From: Firmicutes bacterium CAG:822
GTDB lineage: Bacteria; Bacillota_I; Bacilli_A; RF39; UBA660
Direction of reading: 5' to 3'
Assembly (NCBI GenBank): GCA_000432855.1
Contig: HF990861.1
Coordinates: forward strand, 10,002 to 74,001
Length of the DNA: 64,000 nt
In this document: piece after piece, positions 17,986 to 27,245 of the stretch
Layout of the letters: every line of letters starts with the position of its first letter
Numbering within the stretch: position 1 is the first letter of the stretch
Made by a program: the position numbers and the translations under genes
The notes under the pieces: model-generated
The model's database searches: none
What the model saw: the letters and a program-made list of their open reading frames with translations, nothing else
What the model was told of the DNA's origin: nothing

Positions 17986-18504
17986 TTATTCTTTCTTTGT
18001 AAATTTTAATATTTTAGTTGTTAATGGTTTAAATACTATATACAATATATAACCAATAATTCCACCAAGTACATTTGTTATTAAATCTGTTATATCTGAT
18101 GATCTAAAATCATTTATTAAAGGTTGTAATAACTCAATACCTAAGCTTAATAAAAATGTATATAATATTATATTTATTAAGCTTGCTTTCTTGTTTTTAA
18201 TAAGTGGCAATAAAAATCCAAATGGAATTGTCATTATAATGTTTAAAACTACTTGTCTAATAAAATCTCCATTGCCACCTGAAACGTCAATGAAAGGCAC
18301 TAAATTCATTGACACATAAGAGTGATTAAATATAAATGGTAAAGAAGCGATTATTGGCATTAAGGTAAAATACAATACAAATGATAAATATATATACATT
18401 ATAGTATTTATAAATAATACATCTTTTCCCTTTAATTTCCATCTCTTGTAAAATATAAAAATATATAAAAGAAATAAAACAATAAAATCTACTAGTTCTT
18501 TCAT
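17986..18504 (-). CDS. VanZ family membrane protein
   Basis: About 172 residues with four to five hydrophobic helices. The VanZ pattern is clear: NLVPFIDVSGG, VVLNIIMTIPFGFLLPL, LGIELLQ and SSDITDLITNVLGGIIGY. VanZ proteins are associated with low-level teicoplanin resistance; the mechanism is unsettled. The ATG at 18504 has SD AGGAG at 9 bases; the ATG at 18513 is too close to that SD. A second VanZ protein lies at 31800. Confidence 0.8.
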   Translation of the reverse strand: MKELVDFIVLFLLYIFIFYKRWKLKGKDVLFINTIMYIYLSFVLYFTLMPIIASLPFIFNHSYVSMNLVPFIDVSGGNGDFIRQVVLNIIMTIPFGFLLPLIKNKKASLINIILYTFLLSLGIELLQPLINDFRSSDITDLITNVLGGIIGYILYIVFKPLTTKILKFTKKE

Positions 18505-18544
18505 ATCTTCCATCTCCTACTTAATAGTATTTTAATTTATATAA

Positions 18545-19105
18545 CTAATTTTTTGATGTCACTTTTGCTGGATTTCCTACTGCTACTGAATTGTTTGGAA
18601 TATCTTTTGTTACTACACTTCCAGCACCAATAACCGAGTTATCACCAATAGTAACTCCAGGCAAAATGGTACAATTCCCTCCAATCCATACATTTTTACC
18701 AATAGTTACAGGTTTGCCAAATTCAATATCTGAAATTCTTTCATCTGGAACTAATGAATGACAAGCAGTATAAATATGGGTATTTGGTCCAATCAAAGTA
18801 TGTTCTCCTATTTTTACTGGGCAAACATCTAATATTACGCAACCATAATTAAGCATAACATTTTTTTCAATAAAAATATTATATCCATAATCACAAAAAA
18901 ATGGTGGTTTAATCCAAAATATTCCATTAGTGTTTATTAATTTTCTCATTAATCGTGATCTCATATTTATCTCATTAAAATTCCTTTTATTATACTTATT
19001 ACATATTCTATTTGCTCGTGCTCGTTCAAAAACAAGTTTAGGATTAGCAGGATTGTATTTTTCTCCAGAAATCATTTTTTCTTTTTCTGTTTTCAATCTT
19101 ATCAT
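18545..19105 (-). CDS. Maltose/galactoside O-acetyltransferase-like (LacA/Maa)
   Basis: A 186-residue left-handed beta-helix acetyltransferase. Seen: N-terminal MISGEKYNPANPKLVFERAR typical of Maa, the hexapeptide repeats from about residue 75, catalytic His in HIYTACHSL near residue 116, and the closing VIGAGSVVTKDIPNNSVAVG. It transfers acetyl from acetyl-CoA to a sugar hydroxyl. The exact start is uncertain: the first ATG nearly touches its SD (AAAAAGGA), so a TTG three codons downstream is possible. Confidence 0.85.
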   Translation of the reverse strand: MIRLKTEKEKMISGEKYNPANPKLVFERARANRICNKYNKRNFNEINMRSRLMRKLINTNGIFWIKPPFFCDYGYNIFIEKNVMLNYGCVILDVCPVKIGEHTLIGPNTHIYTACHSLVPDERISDIEFGKPVTIGKNVWIGGNCTILPGVTIGDNSVIGAGSVVTKDIPNNSVAVGNPAKVTSKN

Positions 19106-19124
19106 TCCTTTTTATAATTTCAAA

Positions 19125-19340
19125 TTACTGCTTATCTTTTTTAATTAAAGATCCCATTCCTAAACCAACACATAAACCTATACTAATTCCAAAACATATA
19201 CATATAGGAATATTATCAGTAAACACTCCTATAATTACCCCTAGTGATGTTCCGATGCACATTCCTATTGACATTCCCTCTAACATATATGTTTTTGTTT
19301 CATCTTTAATTTCTTGCTTATTAACTTTTTTGTTTTTCAT
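19125..19340 (-). CDS. Small glycine-rich two-helix membrane protein
   Basis: About 71 residues: a basic N-terminus followed by two glycine-rich hydrophobic helices (MSIGMCIGTSLGVIIGV and IGLCVGLGMGSLI). The repeated GxxxG spacing suggests tight helix packing. SD AGGG is 7 bases before the ATG at 19340; the in-frame ATG at 19358 lies upstream of this SD. It is four codons downstream of the MGMT-like gene region and probably co-transcribed. Function unknown. Confidence 0.6.
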   Translation of the reverse strand: MKNKKVNKQEIKDETKTYMLEGMSIGMCIGTSLGVIIGVFTDNIPICICFGISIGLCVGLGMGSLIKKDKQ

Positions 19341-19362
19341 AAGATTCCCTACTTTCATGCCA

Positions 19363-19839
19363 TTATAATTCTATCAAACTATCTTCAAAATCTTTAACAT
19401 AATACTTTATATTCTTTGTACCCTTTGAAATAATCGTATGTCCTTCTTCTTTAAGTAACCTTTTTTGAAGTTCTATTGCTTCAGGATATTTAACATTTAA
19501 CTCACCATCAGATTTTAAAGTTCTCCAGTAAGGTGTAATATCATTATTTCTTTGATAACTCGCCCAAGCTACAATATTTATAAAAATTCCAGCAGTCATT
19601 GGATCAGTAAAATCTGCACTATTCTGTTTAGCAAGATAATCTCTTATCTGCCCTACTGTCACCAACTTTCCTCTTGGAACTTTTTTCATTAATTCATCAT
19701 AATAAAGTGGAGGAGCAAAAAATATTTTATTTCCCCCATATTTTTTAATAGTCTTTTCATCTTCTATAATTTGAATTTTAGGCATATCTTTGTTGTTTTT
19801 CATCATAGCATTAAAATCTTTTTTGTTTTCATTAGCCAT
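19363..19839 (-). CDS. MGMT-like (alkyltransferase-like) protein without the active cysteine
   Basis: A 158-residue protein with the DNA-binding winged-helix of O6-alkylguanine transferases: VPRGKLVTVGQIRDYL near residue 54 and TPYWRTLKSDGELN near residue 112. The PCHR motif with the acceptor cysteine is replaced by TPYWRT, so it cannot accept an alkyl group. Known alkyltransferase-like proteins bind damaged bases and hand over to excision repair. The extra N-terminal 50 residues (MKNNKDMPKIQIIEDEKTI) are shared by many Bacillota members. Confidence 0.75.
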   Translation of the reverse strand: MANENKKDFNAMMKNNKDMPKIQIIEDEKTIKKYGGNKIFFAPPLYYDELMKKVPRGKLVTVGQIRDYLAKQNSADFTDPMTAGIFINIVAWASYQRNNDITPYWRTLKSDGELNVKYPEAIELQKRLLKEEGHTIISKGTKNIKYYVKDFEDSLIEL

Positions 19840-19853
19840 ATTATTCTAACTCC

Positions 19854-20060
19854 TTACTCATATAGTCTAATAACTTGATATTGATAATTATCATCATTAC
19901 CAACATACCCAAGATCAATTTTTTTACCATCTTTAACCGTTTTTCCTGATGCAGCCGAATTTTTAGCTTCAGTCATTAACTTATTTACTTATTCAGCCAT
20001 AATATCAGAATTATTCGCTTTCATTAAATATTCCATATACTCATTAACACTTGATTCAAA
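19854..20060 (-). pseudogene. 3' remnant of an unrecognised gene, with a stop codon
   Basis: Directly after the stop of the 71-aa protein gene, one minus-strand frame reads SGFESSVNEYMEYLMKANN, then a TAA near 19990, then VNKLMTEAKNSAASGKTVKD and GYVGNDDNYQYQVIRLYE to a stop at 19854-19856. The composition (polar, helical then beta) looks like a real secreted or lipoprotein tail. No 5' end exists: a stop in frame precedes the first codons. Family not recognised. Confidence 0.5.
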
Positions 20061-20064
20061 CCCA

Positions 20065-20280
20065 CTATTTCTTCTTTATTACTCCCAAAAACTTTATTCC
20101 ATATTCAATAGCTAATAAAAATAAATAAAAACCAAACCATACAGAAAAATTTAAAAATGCTACATCAAATGTGTTTTCAGCTCCTGTTCCATCAACCTTT
20201 CTCACAAAAATAAATACACTAACTCCCAAAAACACAATAAACTGAAAAATTTGAAATATTTTAAACCCACTCATCTTCAT
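20065..20280 (-). CDS. Small two-helix membrane protein
   Basis: A 71-residue protein with hydrophobic helices at about 7-26 and 42-66 and a lysine-rich C-terminus. SD GGAG precedes the ATG. The remnant at 19854-20060 follows immediately, so a deletion joint may lie near its stop codon. No family recognised. Confidence 0.5.
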   Translation of the reverse strand: MKMSGFKIFQIFQFIVFLGVSVFIFVRKVDGTGAENTFDVAFLNFSVWFGFYLFLLAIEYGIKFLGVIKKK

Positions 20281-20339
20281 TTAAAAAGCTCCTTTCTTCA
20301 TCATTATATCAAAAAAAGCAGACTTAAACATCCGCTTTA

Positions 20340-20687
20340 TTAATTATTATACTGTTCCTGTACATTTTTAGGCATATCTTTAAACTCTATCTCTTCCCAA
20401 GCCTTAACACCCCTCGTTATCATCACATCAAGCTTTAAATAAGCATCATCTCTTAACTCTCTACTAGTTTTAAATGTAACTGTCTTAGATTTACCATTTT
20501 TATCATAAGCTTCCAAACTATATTCATATCTCATATCACCAGAATCTAATGTTTTAACCTTTTCATTATCTATCTGAGTATAATATACACTTTCTTGATA
20601 AAACAACAGCCAAAATACTAGAAAAAATACAGCAATCACCAAAACAATACCAACTAAAGTAAACATTTTACCTTTCACATTGTCCAT
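20340..20687 (-). CDS. YxeA-like (DUF1093) anchored protein
   Basis: A 115-residue protein: one N-terminal hydrophobic helix (residues 9-30), then a small outer beta domain with VYYTQID, YEYSLEAYDKNGKSKTVTF and AYLKLDVMITRGVKAWEEI, the recognised DUF1093 order. YxeA-like proteins often sit with Bce-type transporters; their task is unknown. It is 14 bases downstream of the BceB-like permease gene and almost certainly in the same operon. Confidence 0.7.
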   Translation of the reverse strand: MDNVKGKMFTLVGIVLVIAVFFLVFWLLFYQESVYYTQIDNEKVKTLDSGDMRYEYSLEAYDKNGKSKTVTFKTSRELRDDAYLKLDVMITRGVKAWEEIEFKDMPKNVQEQYNN

Positions 20688-20700
20688 ATTTTCACCTCCA

Positions 20701-22752
20701 CTATCTTTCTTTTATAATATTTTTGCTTGCAAAATAAGTTATTAAAAAATATCCGCCATAAATAAACACAATAATTCCAGCTGTCATAATAATAGACTTC
20801 ACAAGTTCTCCTTTACCAAATGTCTCTAAAATATATGTACAAAATTTAATACCAAAAATTGAATGAATAACTGCTAATACTAATGGAAATATAAAGAATA
20901 TACCAATCTGTCTAAATAGTGCCCTATTAAGCATCTTCTCATCAGTACCAATCTTTCTAAGCATTCTAAACCTTTCTTTGTTATCCGTTGACTCTGATAA
21001 CTCCTTTAAAGCTAAAATAGCCGCACTAGCAATCAAAAATACAATTCCTAAATATAAACCAATAAATGTAATCATAGCCCCAAGACCAATACTACCTTCA
21101 TATAAAGATAACTTAGTACTAGCTTCAATATCAGTATTTGAAGCATAAGCACTATTACCGGTCGCTACAATCATATCTTCGATTTCTTGTCTTTCTTCAT
21201 CAGTATTTGCCTTATAATTAGCAACTAATAACTCGGACTCTCTAGGAACACCTTCCAAAACCTCATCTGGAACAATAAATATTCCAGTATTAATATGATT
21301 ACTTGCCATATAAATAAATCCATCCTTACACTCATCATACTTAGGTGTCAAAGTAAATCCATTCAAATTAATTGGTGTTCCTTTTTCTAAACTTTGATTT
21401 CTAATATCAATCCAAGAATCAAAATCAGCAATAATCACATACTCATTACTATCCAAATGAATTTGATCCAAACCATATAACTTAGCCACCTTATTATAAT
21501 CACTAACCTTTATAAAAGACTCAGCCGCATCATAAGCTAAATATGGAAATTGTTTAGAAACCTCCGCATAATAATCTCCTAAAGTATCCCTAACTAAAAT
21601 GTCATTACTTGCATATATATCAAACTCTAAAACATCCTTAAAATACTTATCAGTATCAAATCCAAGCCTATCTAAAGTTTCACTAACAGATATTTTAGAA
21701 TCCTCTATAACCGCTTCAGAATAACCAGAATTAACTGGTAAATCCATCTTCTTATTAAGCTGTATATCGACAGGTGCCATCTGTTCCAAATTGCTTGTCA
21801 TAGAATTTCTAATTGAAATAGCACTCGATAAAATACAAATTGTAAAAAATAACATCAAACAAATAATAGTCATCGAAAATACAGTTGTATTAATCTTACT
21901 ACTAAACTGCCTTAAAATAAAACTATTTAACCCCTTATAATAAACATTCTTCATACTCATAAAAATTTTAAGTAATAATCCAGACAAAGACCAAAAAATA
22001 AAGAATGTAGACACTGCCCCAAGTGCGATTGGAATCAAAATTTTATCAGCCGTTTGCATATCAGTAACTCCAGCCGTTACACAAAAATAAGCATAACCTA
22101 AAACGCAAACAGAAATAATAAATATAATCACACAAAGCCAAGGATTTTTCATCTTAATCTTCTCAGACTTTTTATTCGCATTAAGTAAATCAATTAATCT
22201 GCAGCGACTAACATTATATGTATTAAAAATCATAACTAAAACATACATAACACTAAAATAAATCAAAGTCTTAATACATGCCGAAGTCGAAAAAACAAAT
22301 TCAAACTCAGTCATCTTTGCTTCAAACATATTCGCCACAAGTAAACTCATCACCTGTGATAACGCAGTTCCAAGCACTAAACCAATAACCAAAGAAATAC
22401 ATCCAACAATTAAAGTTTCAAAAAACAATATTAACGATACTTTTCTCTTACTCATTCCTAAAGTCAAATATATTCCAAACTCTTTATTCCTTCTTTTCAT
22501 TAAAAATCTATTAGCATATATAATTAAGAACCCTAAAATAAAAGCCACAAACACACTTACCCCAGACAGCATACTATTCATCAAATCTATAATTTCATAA
22601 GTCGATGAAGATACATTCATCATTACCGTTTGGCTTTCAATCGCATTAAATATATAAAATATTGCCACACCTAATATCAAAGTAAAAAAGTAGATGGCAT
22701 AATCTTTTATACTTCTAGCAATATTCTTAATAGATAACTTAAAGAGCATCAT
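20701..22752 (-). CDS. BceB/VraG-type ABC transporter permease
   Basis: A 683-residue FtsX-type permease with ten predicted helices: one at residues 16-38, three near 55-165, more near 200-310, and three at the C-terminus after a large (about 220-residue) outer loop between helices 7 and 8. That large loop is the hallmark of Bce-type permeases that sense and remove cell-wall-targeting peptides such as bacitracin or nisin. The gene overlaps the ATPase gene by 14 bases. Its histidine kinase (23598) has the short intramembrane-sensing form that takes its signal from this transporter. Confidence 0.85.
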   Translation of the reverse strand: MMLFKLSIKNIARSIKDYAIYFFTLILGVAIFYIFNAIESQTVMMNVSSSTYEIIDLMNSMLSGVSVFVAFILGFLIIYANRFLMKRRNKEFGIYLTLGMSKRKVSLILFFETLIVGCISLVIGLVLGTALSQVMSLLVANMFEAKMTEFEFVFSTSACIKTLIYFSVMYVLVMIFNTYNVSRCRLIDLLNANKKSEKIKMKNPWLCVIIFIISVCVLGYAYFCVTAGVTDMQTADKILIPIALGAVSTFFIFWSLSGLLLKIFMSMKNVYYKGLNSFILRQFSSKINTTVFSMTIICLMLFFTICILSSAISIRNSMTSNLEQMAPVDIQLNKKMDLPVNSGYSEAVIEDSKISVSETLDRLGFDTDKYFKDVLEFDIYASNDILVRDTLGDYYAEVSKQFPYLAYDAAESFIKVSDYNKVAKLYGLDQIHLDSNEYVIIADFDSWIDIRNQSLEKGTPINLNGFTLTPKYDECKDGFIYMASNHINTGIFIVPDEVLEGVPRESELLVANYKANTDEERQEIEDMIVATGNSAYASNTDIEASTKLSLYEGSIGLGAMITFIGLYLGIVFLIASAAILALKELSESTDNKERFRMLRKIGTDEKMLNRALFRQIGIFFIFPLVLAVIHSIFGIKFCTYILETFGKGELVKSIIMTAGIIVFIYGGYFLITYFASKNIIKER

Positions 22753-23506
22753 TCAAATCTCCACCTAAAAGCGTTACAACATCAATAATCTTATCAAAAA
22801 ATTCTTTCCTTGAATCGTTACCTCTAACAAGTTCATTAAAAATTTTACCATCCTTGATAAAAATTACACGTGATGCATAACTAGCCGTAAAAGCATCATG
22901 AGTCACCATCAAAATTGTCGCTTCTAATTCTTTATTTAAATAAGCAAATCTTTCAAGCAACATTTTTGCCGACTTTGAATCCAAAGCCCCTGTTGGCTCA
23001 TCAGCCAAAATAAGCTTAGGATCTGTAATAATCGCTCTAGCTGAAGCCACTCTTTGTTTTTGACCACCACTCATTTGATAAGGATACTTTTTTAAAACAT
23101 CTTTAATATCAAGCTCCTTAGCCACCTTATTTACTCTTCTTGCAATCTCACTAGCAGAAACATTTTGAATAGATAAAGCAAGAGCAATATTTTCATAAGC
23201 TGTCAAAGTATCAAGTAAATTAAAATCTTGAAAAATAAAACCTAACTCTTCTCTTCTAAATTTATTAAGATTATTACCCTTTAACTTAGTAATATCTTCT
23301 CCACCAATAAAAATATGACCTGATGTCACTCTATCAATAGTCGAAATACAGTTTAAAAGTGTTGTCTTACCAGAACCAGAAGCTCCCATAATAGCAACAA
23401 ACTCTCCCTTAGATGCTTCAAAAGATATATTATCTATTGCCTTTGTAAGACTAGATCTACTACCATAATATTTCTCCACATTGTAAATCTTTAAAATACT
23501 TTCCAT
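22739..23506 (-). CDS. BceA-type ABC transporter ATPase
   Basis: A 255-residue MacB/BceA-class ATPase. Seen: Walker A GASGSGKTT near residue 40, Q-loop, signature MSGGQKQRV near residue 145, Walker B LILADEP followed by TGALDS, and the His switch (VTHD). The C-terminus (RKEFFDKIIDVVTLLGGDL) is typical of BceA. Overlap with the permease gene means coupled translation. A hairpin-like AT region and 91 bases separate it from the kinase gene. Confidence 0.9.
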   Translation of the reverse strand: MESILKIYNVEKYYGSRSSLTKAIDNISFEASKGEFVAIMGASGSGKTTLLNCISTIDRVTSGHIFIGGEDITKLKGNNLNKFRREELGFIFQDFNLLDTLTAYENIALALSIQNVSASEIARRVNKVAKELDIKDVLKKYPYQMSGGQKQRVASARAIITDPKLILADEPTGALDSKSAKMLLERFAYLNKELEATILMVTHDAFTASYASRVIFIKDGKIFNELVRGNDSRKEFFDKIIDVVTLLGGDLNDAL

Positions 23507-23597
23507 AAAATATCTCCTTTCATGTCTACATTTTATGATAAAAAAAGGCTAATGTCGCCCTTTTAATATTACGGTATATTACTATTTTGTAATAATT

Positions 23598-24611
23598 TTA
23601 ACGCACTTTATAAAAATCATCCTTAGAAAATGAAATTATAACCTCTGTATAATCATTTTGAACTGATAAAACCTTAATTTTATGCCCTAATTTTTCGCAT
23701 AACTTTTTAACTATATATAATCCCATACCAGTAGACTTTGAACTATTTCGCCCATTTTCTCCCGTAAAAGTTTTTTCAAACACTCGTCCAATATCTTTAG
23801 CTGGTATTCCAATACCATTATCAATAATGTGCAAATCCACCTGTTTTGGTAAATCATTAACACTAAGTTTAATAAATGAATCTTTGTCCTTCTTATATTT
23901 TATACTATTACTAATAATTTGATTGATAATAAATTCAAGCCACTTAGAATCAGTAAGAACCACCTCATCTTTAGCTTGAGATATAAAATTAATATTATTA
24001 TCAAGTAAATCATCTTTATTCTTCATAGCAACATTATTGATAATCTTTTTCAAACTAACTTCCTTAATTAAATAATCTTTCTCAGCATTCTCTGATCTAA
24101 CATAATACAAAACTTGATCAACATAATCGTCAATTCTTTTTATTTGTTCCTCATACCTTTTATCCACCTTATTTTTCTGATTATGATTCATTAGCATCAA
24201 ACTCGCAATCGGAAGTTTTATCTCATGTATCCAAAGTTCAATATACTCTTTAAAATAAGTTAAACTCATCTCGTATTTTTTCACATTTTCATTCATTGAT
24301 TTATTTATCTCATATAAAACCTCGTAAAGTACCTCTCCATCATAAAATGAAGGTTTACTTAGCATCTCTAAAACCAAATATTTTTTATCTAATTTTTCAG
24401 TATTACTAATTAAATTATTATAAAATCTTCTTCTCTTTAAATAACCTGTAAGTATCACTGCAAAACAAATAACCAAAAAAGTAATTGAAATCCCAAATAC
24501 AAGCTGACTAGAAGCCTTAAAAGCAAAAAGCATCATCAAAGCTATAATATATCCAAAAATAACTATTAAAATTTCTATAAATTTAGAAATAAAATATTTA
24601 CTAAACTTCAT
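23598..24611 (-). CDS. BceS-type intramembrane-sensing histidine kinase
   Basis: A 337-residue kinase with two adjacent N-terminal helices (about 10-32 and 36-56) and almost no outer loop, so it cannot bind a ligand itself; this is the BceS pattern. Seen: H-box with WIHEIKLPIASL near residue 130, N-box QIISNSIKYKKD, G-boxes DNGIGIP and STGMGLYIVKKL. Overlaps the response regulator gene by 4 bases. It probably reads flux through the BceAB-like transporter next to it. Confidence 0.88.
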   Translation of the reverse strand: MKFSKYFISKFIEILIVIFGYIIALMMLFAFKASSQLVFGISITFLVICFAVILTGYLKRRRFYNNLISNTEKLDKKYLVLEMLSKPSFYDGEVLYEVLYEINKSMNENVKKYEMSLTYFKEYIELWIHEIKLPIASLMLMNHNQKNKVDKRYEEQIKRIDDYVDQVLYYVRSENAEKDYLIKEVSLKKIINNVAMKNKDDLLDNNINFISQAKDEVVLTDSKWLEFIINQIISNSIKYKKDKDSFIKLSVNDLPKQVDLHIIDNGIGIPAKDIGRVFEKTFTGENGRNSSKSTGMGLYIVKKLCEKLGHKIKVLSVQNDYTEVIISFSKDDFYKVR

Positions 24612-25270
24612 AATAATTTATACCCCTGACCTTTTCTTGTCTCAATAGCCCCATGAATCCCAAAATCTTCTAATTTACTTCTAAGCCGGCTAACATTAAC
24701 CGTCAGAGCATTCTCATTAACATACTCTTCATTATTCCAAAGTTCTGTCATAAGCTCATCACGTGTTACAATATTTCCTCTATTATTAAGTAAACATAAA
24801 AATATCAACATTTCATTCTTAGTCAAATCTAATTCCTTATCATTCCTTACTAATATTCCCTTATTTTGATATACTTTAATATCATCATAATTTAAACTAT
24901 TAACATTCTTTTCCATCCTTCTAAAAATATTAGCAATCCTCAAAAGCAAAATAGTCGGATTATAAGGTTTCGTTATATAATCATCAGCCCCATAAGACAT
25001 AGATAATACCTCATCAGTTTCTAGTGCTCTACTAGTTAGCATAATAATTGGTACATTAGATACCTTTCTAATTTCCTTCAAAAGAAATTCACCATTAACC
25101 TTCGGTAAATTTATATCCAATAATAGTAAATCAAAATTACTATTTAAAATATCCTCTAATGTATTATCATAATTAGTTAAAGTTATAACATTATAACCAG
25201 AAGTCTCTAAAAGATGAGTTAACTCTTCACTTATAATTTTATCATCTTCGACAATCATAACCGTTTTCAC
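24608..25270 (-). CDS. BceR-type response regulator (OmpR family)
   Basis: About 220 residues. Receiver domain with acidic pair VEDD, phospho-acceptor Asp in LLLLDINLPK near residue 50, and Lys in YITKPYNP; winged-helix DNA-binding domain with TKNEMLIFLCLL and ENALTVNVSRLRSKL. The start is probably GTG at 25270 with SD GGTGATAA; another GTG lies 12 bases upstream. Predicted to activate the bceAB-like genes in response to the kinase at 23598. Confidence 0.85.
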   Translation of the reverse strand: MKTVMIVEDDKIISEELTHLLETSGYNVITLTNYDNTLEDILNSNFDLLLLDINLPKVNGEFLLKEIRKVSNVPIIMLTSRALETDEVLSMSYGADDYITKPYNPTILLLRIANIFRRMEKNVNSLNYDDIKVYQNKGILVRNDKELDLTKNEMLIFLCLLNNRGNIVTRDELMTELWNNEEYVNENALTVNVSRLRSKLEDFGIHGAIETRKGQGYKLL

Positions 25271-25331
25271 TTTTATCACCACTTTTATTATAGCATGTCT
25301 TTAAAAATTAATATCTTACAAAATAGTAATA

Positions 25332-26549
25332 CTAATAATACCTAATCGTAAAAATAGTTCCTTTTCCCTTAACTGAATTAACACTAATTGAACCATTATT
25401 CATTTCAATTATTTTTTTTGCAAGCGCTAAACCTATTCCCACACTATCTTTCGAAGAATTTTTTCCCTTATAAAACCTCTCAAAAATATGAAGTAAATCT
25501 TTTTTATCAATACCCTCACCAGAATCTTTAATAATAATTTCTTTATATATCTTATTATCTATAACCTCTATATTAATAAAAGAATTTTCACTAGAATGCT
25601 CAATACAATTTTTCAAAATATTAATAATAGCCTCCACCTGCCAATTCAAATCACAAACAAGCTTAACATTATCATGAAAAACCACCTTAATCTCCACATT
25701 CTTTATCTCAGCCATCATCTCAACATTAGAAATAGCTCTTTTTATAATATCTTTTACTAAAACCTCTTTATTTTCAAACCTAACCACATTAGCATCAAAC
25801 TTCGATAATTTTAATATTTCCGTAGCTAAATTACTAATATTTGTAACTTCTCTTTTAATACTTTGAATAAATTTCGCCTTAGTATCTTCATCCATATTCG
25901 GATTATCTAAAATATTATCAAGCATAATATTAATTGAAGTTAACGGTGTTTTTAACTGATGAGATATATCAGATAAAGAATCCTTTAACCTTAACTTATC
26001 ATCCTTAGAACTTTCAGCCATCTCCTTTAACATAACCGTCGTTTTGTATATTTCATTTTTTAAAATAGAAAGCTCATCTTCCGTATTATCTTCTATATTA
26101 ATCGCATAATTTTTCTTATTAATCTCTTTGATACACTTTACAATTCTTTTAATTTCTTTATCTTGATCATTCTCGTGCTTCAAATATAGTAAAATAATAC
26201 TCAAAGATAAACCAATAAATAAAATATTATATATAATTATAAATCTACTAAATAATCGGTCATTTTCCATAATTATAGATTCTTTTTGTACATCAATTCC
26301 ATATCTACTAAAAATATCTTCAGAAACTTTATCATCACTATTTAAAATAGAAATAAGTTCATTCCTATCTATATTAGGATATTCTTCCTCAACTAAACTG
26401 ACGATTACTGCTATTTTACTATTATAATTTTGAATATAAGATTGATATTGATAAAAGAAAAATATATTTCCGATAATTAAAAAAACAATAATTGGGATAA
26501 GCGACATTAATAAAAACTTTTTTAAATGAACCTTATTTTCTAGTATCAT
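25332..26549 (-). CDS. Sensor histidine kinase, VanS/PhoR-like
   Basis: A 405-residue kinase with helices at about 12-32 and 103-122 bracketing a roughly 70-residue outer sensor domain, then a HAMP-like linker, H-box DISHQLKTPLTS near residue 195, N-box NILKNCIEH, G1 DSGEGIDKKDL, and G2 GIGLALAKKI. Overlaps the regulator gene by 17 bases. It lies between two ABC modules; gene order assigns it to the regulator at 26533 and the transporter at 27246-30490. Confidence 0.88.
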   Translation of the reverse strand: MILENKVHLKKFLLMSLIPIIVFLIIGNIFFFYQYQSYIQNYNSKIAVIVSLVEEEYPNIDRNELISILNSDDKVSEDIFSRYGIDVQKESIIMENDRLFSRFIIIYNILFIGLSLSIILLYLKHENDQDKEIKRIVKCIKEINKKNYAINIEDNTEDELSILKNEIYKTTVMLKEMAESSKDDKLRLKDSLSDISHQLKTPLTSINIMLDNILDNPNMDEDTKAKFIQSIKREVTNISNLATEILKLSKFDANVVRFENKEVLVKDIIKRAISNVEMMAEIKNVEIKVVFHDNVKLVCDLNWQVEAIINILKNCIEHSSENSFINIEVIDNKIYKEIIIKDSGEGIDKKDLLHIFERFYKGKNSSKDSVGIGLALAKKIIEMNNGSISVNSVKGKGTIFTIRYY

Positions 26550-27195
26550 CTATTCTATATCCTATTCCTTTAATAGTAATAATTATATTAACCCCAATTT
26601 TTTCCCTAATTCTTTTCATATAAACTGTAACCGTATTATCATTAACATCATTGCTTGTCCACTCCCATATCTTTTCAATTATATAATCTCTTCTTACAAC
26701 CTTTCCCAAATTAGTAAAAAGTAAATGTAATATTTTAAGTTCAAGTCTAGTTAACGGAATAACCTTTCCATCCTTACTTACTTCCATTTTATCAAAATCA
26801 AAACTAACATCATCTATACTAATAATCGCCTCATTTTTATGTTTCATAATATTCCTTTTTATACGGGCTAGTAATTCCCTTGTAGAAAAAGGTTTTGTCA
26901 TATAATCACTTGCGCCAAGTTCTAACCCCTTTACAACATCATCCTCACTATCTTTAGCCGTTAAAAATATACTAGGAATATTTTTTTCTTTAATATAATT
27001 TTGATATAAATCAAATCCATCTCCATCAGGCAAAGACACATCTATAATAGCAATATCTACTGACTTATTTTCTTTTAAAAACTCTATAGTATCTGCCACA
27101 TTAGTGCAAATAAAAACTTCATAATCTTCTTGCTCTAAAGAATATTTTAAACCATCAATAATATTTTGATTATCTTCTATTAACAAAACATACAT
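26533..27195 (-). CDS. Response regulator, OmpR/VanR-like
   Basis: A 220-residue regulator: receiver with IEDN, Asp in IAIIDVSLPDGDG near residue 53, Thr in FLTAKD, Lys in YMTKPFS; C-terminal winged helix with LTRLELKILHLL and NTVTVYMKRIREKI. It partners the kinase at 25332. The gap to the upstream permease gene is 50 bases, so the transporter and this pair are probably one transcript, in the order ATPase, permease, regulator, kinase. Confidence 0.88.
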   Translation of the reverse strand: MYVLLIEDNQNIIDGLKYSLEQEDYEVFICTNVADTIEFLKENKSVDIAIIDVSLPDGDGFDLYQNYIKEKNIPSIFLTAKDSEDDVVKGLELGASDYMTKPFSTRELLARIKRNIMKHKNEAIISIDDVSFDFDKMEVSKDGKVIPLTRLELKILHLLFTNLGKVVRRDYIIEKIWEWTSNDVNDNTVTVYMKRIREKIGVNIIITIKGIGYRIDDTRK

Positions 27196-27245
27196 AAGCT
27201 TCTCCTCTCAATACTAGTATACCAAAAAAGGGAATAATTTTCCCT